Shown here one piece after another: positions 9,667 through 17,535 of a stretch of 64,000 nucleotides of DNA (position 1 is the stretch's first letter; every line of letters starts with the position of its first letter). The stretch spans positions 1 through 64,000 of the forward strand of contig MKVB01000007.1 in assembly GCA_001899085.1 (NCBI GenBank), written 5' to 3'. Both the position numbers and the translations under genes were made by a program. Under the pieces are notes generated by a model that made no database searches, was not told where the DNA came from, and saw nothing but the letters and a program-made list of their open reading frames with translations. The DNA is from Devosia sp. 66-14 (GTDB taxonomy: Bacteria > Pseudomonadota > Alphaproteobacteria > Rhizobiales > Devosiaceae).

Positions 9667-10126
9667 ACGCGACAGTCGACTTTCGGGCGTCCTGCACGTC
9701 CTGCTGCATATGGCGGAGTATGATGGGCCGGTGACCTCGGACCTGCTGGCCAAAGCCATGCACACCAATCCGGTGGTGATCCGCCGCACCATGGCAGGGC
9801 TGAAAGCCAAAGGCTACGTACAGTCCGAGCGTGGCCATGGCGGCGGCTGGACGCTGGCCGAGGGCTTTGGCCGCCTGACGCTGCGCGACATCTACAGCGC
9901 ACTCGGTTCGCCCGCGCTGCTCGCCATCGGCAACCGCAGCGACAACCCGAGCTGCCTCGTCGAGCAGGCGGTGAACGCGGCCCTCGATGACAGTTTCGCC
10001 GCGGCCGAGGCGCTGCTGCTGCAGCGGCTGGGGGAAGTGACCCTCGCCGAGCTCAGCGCCGACTTCCATCGCCGCATGCTGGCCCGCGGCGCCCATTTCG
10101 ATCTGGAGCACTCCCATGCATCATGA
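9662..10126 (+). CDS. Rrf2-family transcriptional regulator
   Basis: This 154-residue DNA-binding protein starts at ATG 9662. It has the Rrf2 winged helix: SGVLHVLLHMAEY, TSDLLAKAMHTNPVVIRRTMAGLKAKG (residues about 26-52) and the wing GHGGGWTLAE. It has only one cysteine (in NPSCLV), so the three-cysteine Fe-S site of IscR/NsrR is absent. That places it with the cluster-free, YwnA/YwgB-like Rrf2 repressors. Its 3' end overlaps the flavoprotein gene by 11 bp, so the regulator probably controls that gene and itself. Confidence 0.88.
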   Translation: MIRDSRLSGVLHVLLHMAEYDGPVTSDLLAKAMHTNPVVIRRTMAGLKAKGYVQSERGHGGGWTLAEGFGRLTLRDIYSALGSPALLAIGNRSDNPSCLVEQAVNAALDDSFAAAEALLLQRLGEVTLAELSADFHRRMLARGAHFDLEHSHAS

Positions 10127-11018
10127 TGCCATCGTCATCGGCGGCAGCTTCGCCGGCCTGTCCGCCGCCATGTACATCGCCCGGGCGCGCCGCTCGGTGG
10201 CGATCATCGACGCCGGCCTGCCGCGCAACCGCTTCGCCGCCCACTCGCATGGCTTCTTCGGCCATGACGGCAGCGCCCCCGCCGCCATGCTCGACAAGGC
10301 CCGCGCCCAGGTGCTGGCCTATCCGACGGCGTCGTTGGTCGTTGGCGAGGCGCGCACCGCCCGGCCGCATGGCGACGGTTTTGCCGTCACCCTCGCATCG
10401 GGCGCCGAACTTACCGCCGATCGCCTGGTGCTGGCCTTCGGCCTCAGCGACGAACTCCCCGGTCTTCCCGGCCTCGCCGAGCGCTGGGGGCATTCGGTCA
10501 TCATCTGCCCCTATTGCCATGGCTTCGAGTTTTCCGGGCAGCAGCTCGGCGTTCTGGCGATGACGCCGATGTCGGCGCATCAGGCCATGCTGGTGGCCGA
10601 GTGGGGGCCGGTGACCTATTTCAGCAATGGCTTCGAGCCCGATGCCGCAACCCGGGACGATCTCCTCCGCCGCGGCGTCAGCATCGAGGCGACGCCGGTC
10701 GCCGCGCTCCTCGGCACGGCACCCGAGCTGGCGGCTGTGGACCTGGCCGATGGCCGGCGCGTCGCCGTCGATGCGCTGTTCATCGGGCCGCAGTCGCGGC
10801 TCAACAGCGATATCGCCGACCAGTTGGGCTGTGCTTTCGACGAGGCGCCGTTCGGCCGCATCATCCGCACCGACGCCCTGAAGCAGACCAGCGTGCCCGG
10901 CGTCTTTGCCGCCGGCGACATCGCTCGCCCGATGCATAGCGTCACCTTCGCTTCCGCCGATGGGGTGATGGCGGGAACGGCCTTGCACCGCTCGCTGGTC
11001 TTCCCCCTCGCCGCCTGA
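10116..11018 (+). CDS. NAD(P)/FAD-dependent oxidoreductase, thioredoxin-reductase-like
   Basis: This cytoplasmic flavoprotein of 300 residues has an N-terminal FAD motif (AIVIGGSFAGLSAA, residues 5-18), a redox pair CPYC at residues 131-134 in the position of the TrxR active site, and the C-terminal FAD motif GVFAAGDIARP (near residue 268). The NADPH-binding GxGxxA motif is poorly conserved in the middle (GVLAMTPMS), so hydride donor and partner may differ from classical TrxB. Rrf2 plus a TrxB-like protein suggests a small thiol or oxidative-stress unit. Confidence 0.85.
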   Translation: MHHDAIVIGGSFAGLSAAMYIARARRSVAIIDAGLPRNRFAAHSHGFFGHDGSAPAAMLDKARAQVLAYPTASLVVGEARTARPHGDGFAVTLASGAELTADRLVLAFGLSDELPGLPGLAERWGHSVIICPYCHGFEFSGQQLGVLAMTPMSAHQAMLVAEWGPVTYFSNGFEPDAATRDDLLRRGVSIEATPVAALLGTAPELAAVDLADGRRVAVDALFIGPQSRLNSDIADQLGCAFDEAPFGRIIRTDALKQTSVPGVFAAGDIARPMHSVTFASADGVMAGTALHRSLVFPLAA

Positions 11019-11117
11019 GCCCGGGGCGGTGCCCGGCGTCTGCGCCGGCAGCATGCGCCCCGCACCTTCGCTGGGGTGGCGCCGGGGGTGAGCCAGGCAC
11101 ATGTGTGATGGCCTGGA

Positions 11118-12368
11118 TCAGGACGCCCTCAGCCGGTACAGCCCGGCGCCGTGGCTCGGTAGTGTGGCGGAGAAGCTGCCCGTGTGGCTGCCGAGCGCCT
11201 GCTCCGTCCATAGGTCAGTCACTTCGGCGCTGTCGAGGCCAAGCGGCGCGAGCTTGAAGCCGACTTCGCGCTCCGCCTTGCCGGTGTTGAACAGCGCCAG
11301 ATAGGCATCGCCGTTCACGGCCCGCGCCGTCCATACCCGGGTACCATCCATGACGAAGTGCGGCTGGTTGTCCGTGCTCGCCTGATTGACTGCCAGCACC
11401 TCGCGATTGGTGAGCAACGCCAGGGTCGGCGCATCGAGATGGCGGAGGTCGCCACCCATGATCAACGGCGAGCGGGCTATAGCCCACAGCGTCATCACCG
11501 TCTGCTGCTCTGCGAGGGTGAAGCGGGTGTCGCGGTCGCCGAGCGCCAGCCGGCCGAGCGGCAACATATCGGCATCCGGCCAGGCCCCGGGGCGTCGCCA
11601 TGGGTTCCAGTTTTCCAACCGGACGAACTGCGCCTCGAGCATCGTCCACTCGTCCCAGAAATCATCGCTGATCCGCCACAACTGGGCGTGGTCGCGCACA
11701 TGCTCTGCCCGGATCACCGGGGTCTCACCCGGCGACAGCGACAGCACCATCGGCCGGCCGGTCTTGACGATCGCATGGTGCGCCGCCTCGATCTCGGCGG
11801 CGTGCGCATCATAGGGACGGCTCATGTCGTCCATCTTGATGAAATCGACGCCCCACTCGGCGTAGAGCGCAAATATGCTGTCATAATAGGCCTGTGCGCC
11901 GGGCCGGCTCATATCGACGCCGTACATGTCGGGGCTCCAGCTGCAGATGCTGGAGGTGTCGGCAATGTCGCGGGCCCGCACCGAAGTGCCCAGCACCGGC
12001 AGGTTGAGCTCGACCGCCAGCCGCGGGATGCCGCGCATGATGTGAATGCCGAACTTCAGCCCCAGCCCATGCACCTGCCGCGCCAGCTCGGCGAAGCCGA
12101 CCCCGTTGGCGGCCGAGGGGAAACGGTTCAGCGCCGGCGTGACCCGGCCATGGCCGTCCATCGTCGGCACCGGCTTGGTGTTGTAATTGTAGCTCCTGGC
12201 TTCCGGCTCGTACCACTGGATGTCCACGGTGAAGACGTCATAGCCGAAGGGCAGCAGCTTCTCGGCCATGATCGCCGCCGTCTCCAGCGCCTGCGCCTCG
12301 GTGATCGTCGTGGCAAAGCTGTTCCAGCTGTTCCAGCCCATCGGCGGGGTCGGGGCGAGAATGGTCAT
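11118..12368 (-). CDS. Alpha-galactosidase-like glycoside hydrolase, family GH27
   Basis: The protein has 416 residues and no signal peptide, so it should act in the cytoplasm on imported oligosaccharides. It begins with the GH27 hallmark PPMGWNSWN (residues 8-16). The region DFIKMDDM (near residue 176) carries the nucleophile aspartate, and RISDDFWDEW (near residue 232) fits the acid/base aspartate. The C-terminal ~90 residues look like the beta-sandwich of this family. Substrate may be alpha-galactosides or beta-L-arabinopyranosides. No transporter or regulator sits in its transcription unit. Confidence 0.88.
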   Translation of the reverse strand: MTILAPTPPMGWNSWNSFATTITEAQALETAAIMAEKLLPFGYDVFTVDIQWYEPEARSYNYNTKPVPTMDGHGRVTPALNRFPSAANGVGFAELARQVHGLGLKFGIHIMRGIPRLAVELNLPVLGTSVRARDIADTSSICSWSPDMYGVDMSRPGAQAYYDSIFALYAEWGVDFIKMDDMSRPYDAHAAEIEAAHHAIVKTGRPMVLSLSPGETPVIRAEHVRDHAQLWRISDDFWDEWTMLEAQFVRLENWNPWRRPGAWPDADMLPLGRLALGDRDTRFTLAEQQTVMTLWAIARSPLIMGGDLRHLDAPTLALLTNREVLAVNQASTDNQPHFVMDGTRVWTARAVNGDAYLALFNTGKAEREVGFKLAPLGLDSAEVTDLWTEQALGSHTGSFSATLPSHGAGLYRLRAS

Positions 12369-12505
12369 GGTTGGCGTCGATCCGGTTACTGAGACGGCGA
12401 CGCCAACCCCGCGCCGGCCACGACGTCAAGCGTCGCCTCGGCCGACCGAGCGAACCCGAAAGCATTCGCCCGATTTTCAGGAGTCGGCGCGCCCGGCGTC
12501 AGGCC

Positions 12506-13282
12506 TCACGGCGCGAGGTCCTGTCCTAGCCCGCCATCGACGGTGAACCGCGCGCCGGTGGTGAAGGTGGCGTCGAAGCCGAGGAACAGCACCGCGTTCG
12601 CCACTTCGTCCACCGTCCCGTGGCGGTGCATCGGGGTAACAGCGTCGCCAATGCGGCGGAACTCTTCGCGTTCGGTAGCGCTGGCGCCGGCAACGCCCAT
12701 TGTCGGGGTGTCGATGAAGCCGGGGCTCACCACGTTGACGCGGATAGCCCGCGGCAACAGTTCGGCAGCCAGCACCTTGGCGAACGACCGCATGGCCGCC
12801 TTGGAGGCGGAATAGACGCCCATCCCTGCCGTGCCGGACTCATCGGCGATCGACGAGGTGAAGACGATGCTGCCGCCGTCGACCAGTAATGGCAGCAGCC
12901 GCTGCGTGGCAAAGAACGCCCCCTTGGTGTTGAGATTGAAGGCCAGGTCGTAGTCGGCCTCGGTCACCTCGGCGATCGGCTGCAGGGCGGAGAGCCCGGC
13001 ATTGATGTGGAGGAAATCGAACCGGCCGAACTGTTCCCGCACCGTTTCCGCCAACTGGTCGATCGCGCCCAGATCGGCCGAGTCGGAGATGAGGACGCGG
13101 GCGCGTTCGTCGGCGAGTTCGAGGCGCGCCGCTTCGACATTGGCGGGATTGCGCCCGGTGAGCAGCACTTCGGCGCCGGCGGCGAGCAGCGCCTTGCCCA
13201 CCGCGAGACCCATGCCATGGGTGCCACCGGTGATGACGGCTTTCTTGCCGACGAGATTGCGGATCGGGAATGGGGAGGTCAT
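12506..13282 (-). CDS. Short-chain dehydrogenase/reductase
   Basis: This 258-residue classical SDR is read from ATG 13282; an upstream in-frame ATG at 13345 lacks conservation. The cofactor motif is TGGTHGMG (near residues 18-25), followed by NAG-like HINAGLS, the catalytic Ser in FTSSIAD and YSASK (Tyr and Lys). The C-terminal GGLGQDLAP is typical. It is transcribed divergently from an HxlR regulator across a 211-bp gap with two palindromes, a common regulator-target arrangement. Substrate unknown. Confidence 0.92.
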   Translation of the reverse strand: MTSPFPIRNLVGKKAVITGGTHGMGLAVGKALLAAGAEVLLTGRNPANVEAARLELADERARVLISDSADLGAIDQLAETVREQFGRFDFLHINAGLSALQPIAEVTEADYDLAFNLNTKGAFFATQRLLPLLVDGGSIVFTSSIADESGTAGMGVYSASKAAMRSFAKVLAAELLPRAIRVNVVSPGFIDTPTMGVAGASATEREEFRRIGDAVTPMHRHGTVDEVANAVLFLGFDATFTTGARFTVDGGLGQDLAP

Positions 13283-13365
13283 CGTCGTCCTTGCGCGGGT
13301 TCTGTTGCGATGCCCGTCAGGTGGTCGATCGCCTCGCCCGATCAAGCACTTACCCAGAGCTCGGC

Positions 13366-13397
13366 AACTAACCTCGCGGTTGGTTTTGGGCGCCCAA
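13366..13397. promoter_or_regulatory. Two adjacent palindromes between the SDR and HxlR genes
   Basis: AACTAACC (13366-13373) pairs with GGTTGGTT (13378-13385) at 7 of 8 positions around TCGC. TTGGGCGCCCAA (13386-13397) is a perfect 12-bp palindrome directly next to it. Placed about 100 bp before either start codon, they are good candidates for the HxlR operator. Confidence 0.5.
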
Positions 13398-13493
13398 GGC
13401 CGTCTGCGACCGCGAGATTATTTTCCGCTCCGTGGTTGAACTGCCCCCGGTGCCGGGCAATGTTGCCCGAACACGCAAGCAGGAGCAGCACCC

Positions 13494-13829
13494 ATGCCGG
13501 CGCCACAACCCTATAGCTGCGGCCTCGGTCCGGCCTTCGACGTCATCGGCGGCAAATGGAAGGGGTTGATCCTGTGGCGTGTCCACACCGCCCCACGCCG
13601 CTTCGGTGAGCTACGCCGCCTGATCCCCGGGATCAGCGAGAAGGTGCTGAACGAGAGCCTGCGCGAGATGGAGGCAGCCGGCCTCGTGCGGCGTGAAATC
13701 TTCCCCGAGGTGCCGCCGCGCGTCGAGTACTCGGCAACCCCGCTTGGCGTCGAACTCGACATCGCGCTGGCGCCGCTCGCCAAGTGGGGCGAGCGCTACG
13801 CCGAACGTCTGGCCGCCGAGCCGGCCTGA
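13494..13829 (+). CDS. HxlR-family transcriptional regulator
   Basis: This 111-residue protein fits the HxlR length and pattern: Cys near the N-terminus (YSCGLGPAFDVIGGKWKG), helix-turn-helix RFGELRRLIPGISEKVLNES, wing RREIFPEVPPRVEYSAT, and the dimerisation helix at the end. A single Cys at residue 9 is in the position used by many HxlR proteins to sense electrophiles or oxidants. The most likely target is the divergent SDR gene. Confidence 0.92.
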   Translation: MPAPQPYSCGLGPAFDVIGGKWKGLILWRVHTAPRRFGELRRLIPGISEKVLNESLREMEAAGLVRREIFPEVPPRVEYSATPLGVELDIALAPLAKWGERYAERLAAEPA

Positions 13830-13831
13830 AC

Positions 13832-14758
13832 TCAGCCCGCCCTCAGCGTCGCCTCGATCTCCGCACGCGTCGGCATCGACGGCGCGGTGCCGGGCTTCTG
13901 CACCGAGAGCCCTGCCGTGGCGCAGCCGAAGCGAATGGCATCGACGGGTGACTGGCCCTCGGCCAGCGCCACGGCAAAACCGCCATTGAAGGCATCGCCG
14001 GCGCCGGTGGTCTCAACCACCTTCTCCACCCGGAAAGCCGGCACCATGTGGGTGCCCGCTTCGCCATGCAGCAGGGCGCCCTTTTCGCCCAGCGTGATCA
14101 AGGCGTTCTTCGCCCCGCGACGGACGAACTCCTTCGCCGCCAGCAGCGCGTCGGCTTCGGTTTCGACCTTGAGGCCGGTCAGCGTCGCCGCCTCGGTCTC
14201 GTTCGGCGTGACATAGTCGCAGAGCGCATAGATCGCGTCGTCGACCGGCAGCGCCGGCGCCGGGTTGAGAATGGTGATCACCCCGTGCGTTCGGGCCAGG
14301 GTCAGCCCGGCGATCGCCGTCTCGACCGGCTGCTCGAACTGCGTCACCAGCACCTTCGAGCCGGCAATGGCCTGCTCTGCGGCCGCCACATCGGCCGGCG
14401 ACAGTTTCGCCGCCGCGCCGCTCTCGACGATGATGGCGTTGTTGCCGGTCTCGGTGGAAACGAAGATGAAGGCCGCGCCGGTCGGCAGTTCCTCATCGAT
14501 CGCTACAGCCGAAATGTCGATGCCGTCCGCCGCCCAGGCCTTCTGTGCCATGTCGCCGAAAGTGTCGCGACCGATGCGGGTGATCATCCGCGCGTCGCCC
14601 CCGGCGCGCGCCGCGGCGATCGCCTGGTTCGAGCCTTTGCCGCCCGGACCATCCTTGAAGCCCTGGCCGAGAATGGTCTCGCCCATCAGCGGCAGGCGCG
14701 GCGCCCGGAACGCCAGATCCGCCACGAAAATCCCGAGCACTGCAACAGGTGCGCGCAT
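13832..14758 (-). CDS. Ribokinase-like PfkB-family carbohydrate kinase
   Basis: This 308-residue cytoplasmic kinase has the N-terminal PfkB signature GPGGKGSNQA (near residues 37-46) and the C-terminal signature TTGAGDAFNGG (near residues 247-257) with the catalytic aspartate. These and NPAPA are characteristic of ribokinases. The reaction would be phosphorylation of ribose, or deoxyribose or a similar pentose, at O5. GGAGGAACC precedes ATG 14758. A 184-bp gap with a large inverted repeat separates it from the upstream co-directional LacI unit, so shared control is possible. Ribose released by the nucleoside hydrolase encoded nearby is a plausible substrate. Confidence 0.9.
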   Translation of the reverse strand: MRAPVAVLGIFVADLAFRAPRLPLMGETILGQGFKDGPGGKGSNQAIAAARAGGDARMITRIGRDTFGDMAQKAWAADGIDISAVAIDEELPTGAAFIFVSTETGNNAIIVESGAAAKLSPADVAAAEQAIAGSKVLVTQFEQPVETAIAGLTLARTHGVITILNPAPALPVDDAIYALCDYVTPNETEAATLTGLKVETEADALLAAKEFVRRGAKNALITLGEKGALLHGEAGTHMVPAFRVEKVVETTGAGDAFNGGFAVALAEGQSPVDAIRFGCATAGLSVQKPGTAPSMPTRAEIEATLRAG

Positions 14759-14809
14759 GGTTCCTCCTTACACACGGGCGCTGTACGCGCCTCTGGACTA
14801 CTTCCGGCA

Positions 14810-14933
14810 GACGGCCCCCTCCCATCCTCACCCATGAAGGGGGAGGTGCCCCGCCGGTGTGCTCGGCACAATCGAAGACAGAGCCTCGACTCTTCACCTC
14901 CCCCTTTATGGGGGAGGCCGGGAGGGGGCCGTC
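14810..14933. repeat. Large intergenic inverted repeat
   Basis: Arms at 14810-14848 and 14895-14933 (39 nt each) match at about 35 positions, separated by 46 nt. Each arm also contains a smaller hairpin of CCTC/GAGG blocks around CATGAAGG or CTTTATGG. The type is a REP/BIME-like palindromic unit. It fills the gap between the kinase gene and the gene ending at 14943. Confidence 0.8.
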
Positions 14934-14942
14934 TCTCTCAGT

Positions 14943-15533
14943 TTACGTCAGTTTCCCCGCCTTCAGCGCCGCCAAAATCCACTCCCGATACTTTTCGTCC
15001 CGTCCTTCGAGCTCGGGGGAAACCTTGCTGGCTTCGGTCATGAAGTAAAGATAGTCGCGCCCCATCGCCTCGCCGCGCCCGGTATGCATGTCGACGGCGA
15101 AATCCGGGATTTCCGGCATGCGCTCGCCGAACGCCATGGCGTGCTTGGCCCAGTTGACCATGTCGTCGCTGGTGCGGTCCTTCTTGCCCGATGACAGCAC
15201 GCGGATCGCGTGTGCTGCGAACAGGAACCGGTCATGCGTCGGCCGGTCGAAGCGCTGATGCGTGCGGTAGAGCGTATCGATCAGCACCGGCGCATCGAGA
15301 TTGCCGAACCCCACATCCTCGACCGAGATCACCGCCAGCCGGTCCCACAGCTTCTGCTCGAGCTCGGGGCTGGTGAGATACATCTCCCAGCCGAGCAGCA
15401 CGGCGTTCTCGGTGAGCCCGCGGCGGATGGATTTCTGCAGCGCCGAGATCACCTCGTCGGCCGGAAAGCCGTTCTCGGTGGTGGTGCGCTGCCACGGATC
15501 GGGCGCCTGCTTGACCTTGGTCGCCCCGGTCAT
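14943..15533 (-). CDS. Protein resembling the C-terminal domain of RarA/MgsA, without an ATPase module
   Basis: This 196-residue protein is mostly helical and cytoplasmic. The segment ADEVISALQKSIRRGLTE, WEMYLTSPELEQKLWDRL and VISVEDVGFGN resembles the helical oligomerisation region of RarA/MgsA (SALHKSIRG..., ...RLVRIASEDIGLA). No Walker motifs are present and there is no room for an AAA+ domain. Its ATG overlaps the stop of the amidotransferase-like gene (15530-15533), so the two are translationally coupled. Whether it touches DNA replication or serves a metabolic role with its neighbours cannot be decided from sequence. Confidence 0.6.
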   Translation of the reverse strand: MTGATKVKQAPDPWQRTTTENGFPADEVISALQKSIRRGLTENAVLLGWEMYLTSPELEQKLWDRLAVISVEDVGFGNLDAPVLIDTLYRTHQRFDRPTHDRFLFAAHAIRVLSSGKKDRTSDDMVNWAKHAMAFGERMPEIPDFAVDMHTGRGEAMGRDYLYFMTEASKVSPELEGRDEKYREWILAALKAGKLT

Positions 15534-16279
15534 TTGCCCGACACCCAATTGGCGATGTTGTTCCACAGCGGCGCATAGCCGGCCCAGTCGACGAAGGGCG
15601 GCGGGGCCCAGTGCGGCCCGCAATCGGAAGTGAACACCGCCGAGCGGCCCTTGCCGAATTCGGCCACCGCGATCAGCGGATCGCCGCCGACCCGCACCAG
15701 CACCTCGGCATCGGGCTTGGCCACCACTTCGTTATAGCCGAGCAGCGCCGGCCATTCGCCCGCGATCCCCTTGGTGATCGGGTGGCCGGGGTCGCCGACA
15801 TGCGCGACGACGCCCTGCGGGTTCTCCTGCCGGTCGTCGTGGCGCGACAGCGTCACCGGCAGCACCTCTTCGATCGCCGTGCCGGCATACTGGCCCTTGG
15901 CGTCAATGCCCTGGAAGGTGAGGTAGCCGCCGATCATCACGAGGCCGCCGCCATTGAGCACGTAGTCCTTGATCGCCGTCAGCCGGTTGGGCAACGGCAC
16001 CGAGCGCACGAACGTGTCGGGGTGGAGCAGCAGCGTATTGGCGCCGATGTCGGAGAGCATCACCACGTCATAGGCGGCAAGCGCCGCCGCCGTCTGCGGG
16101 AAATCGCGCGCCGCGAGGTGGTTGGGGAGGAACGTCACCTCCCAGCCGCCGCTCTCCAGCGCCGCTTTCAGCCAGCGCACGCCCTCATTGTATTCGGTGG
16201 TGGTGAAGCTGTCGAAACCCTTGGTGTGGATCGAATGGGTGACCCAGGATTCCCCGGCAATCAGTACGCGCTTGCTCAC
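15530..16279 (-). CDS. Glutamine-amidotransferase-like protein (YLXX/PF07090 type)
   Basis: This cytoplasmic protein of 249 residues has a class I amidotransferase-like (flavodoxin-like) fold. Segments are VLIAGESWVTHSIHTKG, YDVVMLSDIGANTLLL, NGGGLVMIGGYLTFQGID (residues about 108-126) and GHPITKGI. The catalytic Cys expected after GG in true glutaminases is not visible (GGYLTFQG), as in other members of this uncharacterised family. It is sandwiched by 4-bp overlaps between a LacI regulator and the RarA-C-like gene. Confidence 0.75.
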   Translation of the reverse strand: MSKRVLIAGESWVTHSIHTKGFDSFTTTEYNEGVRWLKAALESGGWEVTFLPNHLAARDFPQTAAALAAYDVVMLSDIGANTLLLHPDTFVRSVPLPNRLTAIKDYVLNGGGLVMIGGYLTFQGIDAKGQYAGTAIEEVLPVTLSRHDDRQENPQGVVAHVGDPGHPITKGIAGEWPALLGYNEVVAKPDAEVLVRVGGDPLIAVAEFGKGRSAVFTSDCGPHWAPPPFVDWAGYAPLWNNIANWVSGK

Positions 16280-17292
16280 GCTACAAAGTCCTTCCGTGTG
16301 GGTGCGGCGACCGATTGGCGCCGGATGAGTTCGACCGGCAGCCGCGTCAACAGCGGCGGCGTTTCGCCGTTGAGCAGCGCCAGGAGGGTCTGGAAGCCCT
16401 GTCGGCCAAGCTGCTCGACCGGCTGGCGGATGGCGGTCAGAGGCGGCGTCAGCAACGCGCCCAGCGGCATGTCGTCGAAGCCGATCAGCGAGACGTCGTC
16501 GGGAACGCTGACGCCGGCCTCCTTGAGGCCCATCACCGCGCCGATCGCGAGGTAATCCGACGAGGCGAAGATCGCCGTCGGCGGCAGCGGCAGCTCCAGG
16601 AATTTTCGCGTGGCGGCGCGCGCCAGCTCCGGCGCGAAGCTGCCGATGGCGACATATTCGGGCCGCACCGCGATGCCGGCCTCGTTCATCGCCATGAGAA
16701 AGCCCTCCCGCCGCTCCGTCACCGTCAGCAGGCCATGCGGCCCCCCCAGATAGGCGATGCGACGGTGCCCGGCTTCGATCAGGTGGCGCGTGGCGGCATG
16801 CGCCCCTTCGGTGTTCTCGACGAACAGCCGCGGCACCCCGACCCCGGGAATGTCCTCGTCGACGATGACGACGTTCCTGCGCTTGCCGATCAGCGTCGCG
16901 AGCGTGCCGTCATCGGGCGTATTGGTCATCATCAGGAGGCCATCGACATGCCGGTCGTGCAGCCGTTCCAGCGAGGCGATCTCGCGGTCGCGGTCCGAGC
17001 GGGTGGAGCTCATGAACACGGTGTAGCCATGCCGGTCCGCCTCGTCCTCGAAGGCCGAGGCCAGCTCGGCAAAGAACGGCTCGCGGATTTCCGGCGTCAC
17101 CAGCCCGACCGCTTCGGTCTTGCCGGTGGAGAGGCGCTTGGCGAGGAGGTTCGGCCGGTAATCGAGCTTGGCGATCGCCGCATCGATCCGCCCCGCCGTC
17201 GAGGGCGGCAACTCGATACGATTGTTCAGGTACCGGGACACCGTCGTCGGCGACACCCCGGCATCCTGCGCCACATCATGGATTGTTGCCAT
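16276..17292 (-). CDS. LacI-family transcriptional regulator
   Basis: The protein has 338 residues. The HTH is at the extreme N-terminus (TIHDVAQDAGVSPTTVSRYL, residues 3-22) with hinge LDYRPNLLAKRLSTGKT, followed by a periplasmic-binding-like sensor domain ending in LIRRQSV. It is the first gene of a three-gene unit: its stop overlaps the amidotransferase-like start. A perfect palindrome 40 bp upstream is the likely autoregulatory operator. The inducer is unknown; the family usually senses sugars or nucleosides. Confidence 0.93.
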   Translation of the reverse strand: MATIHDVAQDAGVSPTTVSRYLNNRIELPPSTAGRIDAAIAKLDYRPNLLAKRLSTGKTEAVGLVTPEIREPFFAELASAFEDEADRHGYTVFMSSTRSDRDREIASLERLHDRHVDGLLMMTNTPDDGTLATLIGKRRNVVIVDEDIPGVGVPRLFVENTEGAHAATRHLIEAGHRRIAYLGGPHGLLTVTERREGFLMAMNEAGIAVRPEYVAIGSFAPELARAATRKFLELPLPPTAIFASSDYLAIGAVMGLKEAGVSVPDDVSLIGFDDMPLGALLTPPLTAIRQPVEQLGRQGFQTLLALLNGETPPLLTRLPVELIRRQSVAAPTRKDFVA

Positions 17293-17331
17293 TGCACCCC
17301 CACTCGCGAGGGTAAGCTAGATCGATGCAAG

Positions 17332-17346
17332 CGCTTTAGTAAAGCG
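17332..17346. promoter_or_regulatory. Candidate LacI-type operator
   Basis: CGCTTTAGTAAAGCG is a perfect 15-bp palindrome centred on one G, 40 bp upstream of the LacI start. Symmetry, length and position fit an autoregulatory operator for the regulator encoded at 16276-17292. Confidence 0.6.
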
Positions 17347-17411
17347 GTTTCGTTGCCGGATTCCCTGATGCTTTGCATGTCGATGGGCGACCTTGCTTTC
17401 CCCACACTCGG

Positions 17412-17491
17412 TGTCATCCCTGCGGAAGCAGGGACCCAACTCGCAGCCCGTGCCAGCGGAGAAATGGGTCCCTGCTTCCGCAGGGATGACA
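17412..17491. repeat. Perfect 27-bp inverted repeat
   Basis: Arms 17412-17438 and 17465-17491 are exact reverse complements over 27 bp with a 26-bp spacer. Each arm also contains the smaller hairpin CCCTGCGGAAGCAGGG. It belongs to the widespread class of short palindromic intergenic repeats containing TCATCCC/GGGATGA ends. It lies between the divergent promoter area of the LacI gene and the 3' end of the adenine deaminase gene. Confidence 0.85.
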
Positions 17492-17535
17492 TCGGAGTTG
17501 GGGTGAGGAGCGGCGCCCGTCCCTGACCGGCACTT

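Noticed and set aside
11033-11048. CCGGCG-TCTG-CGCCGG hairpin between the flavoprotein and the alpha-galactosidase gene
   Set aside because: Short stem, no T-tract on either strand; common by chance in GC-rich DNA.
14759-14900. Open frames between the kinase gene and the RarA-C-like gene
   Set aside because: They lie inside an inverted repeat and carry no conserved protein pattern.
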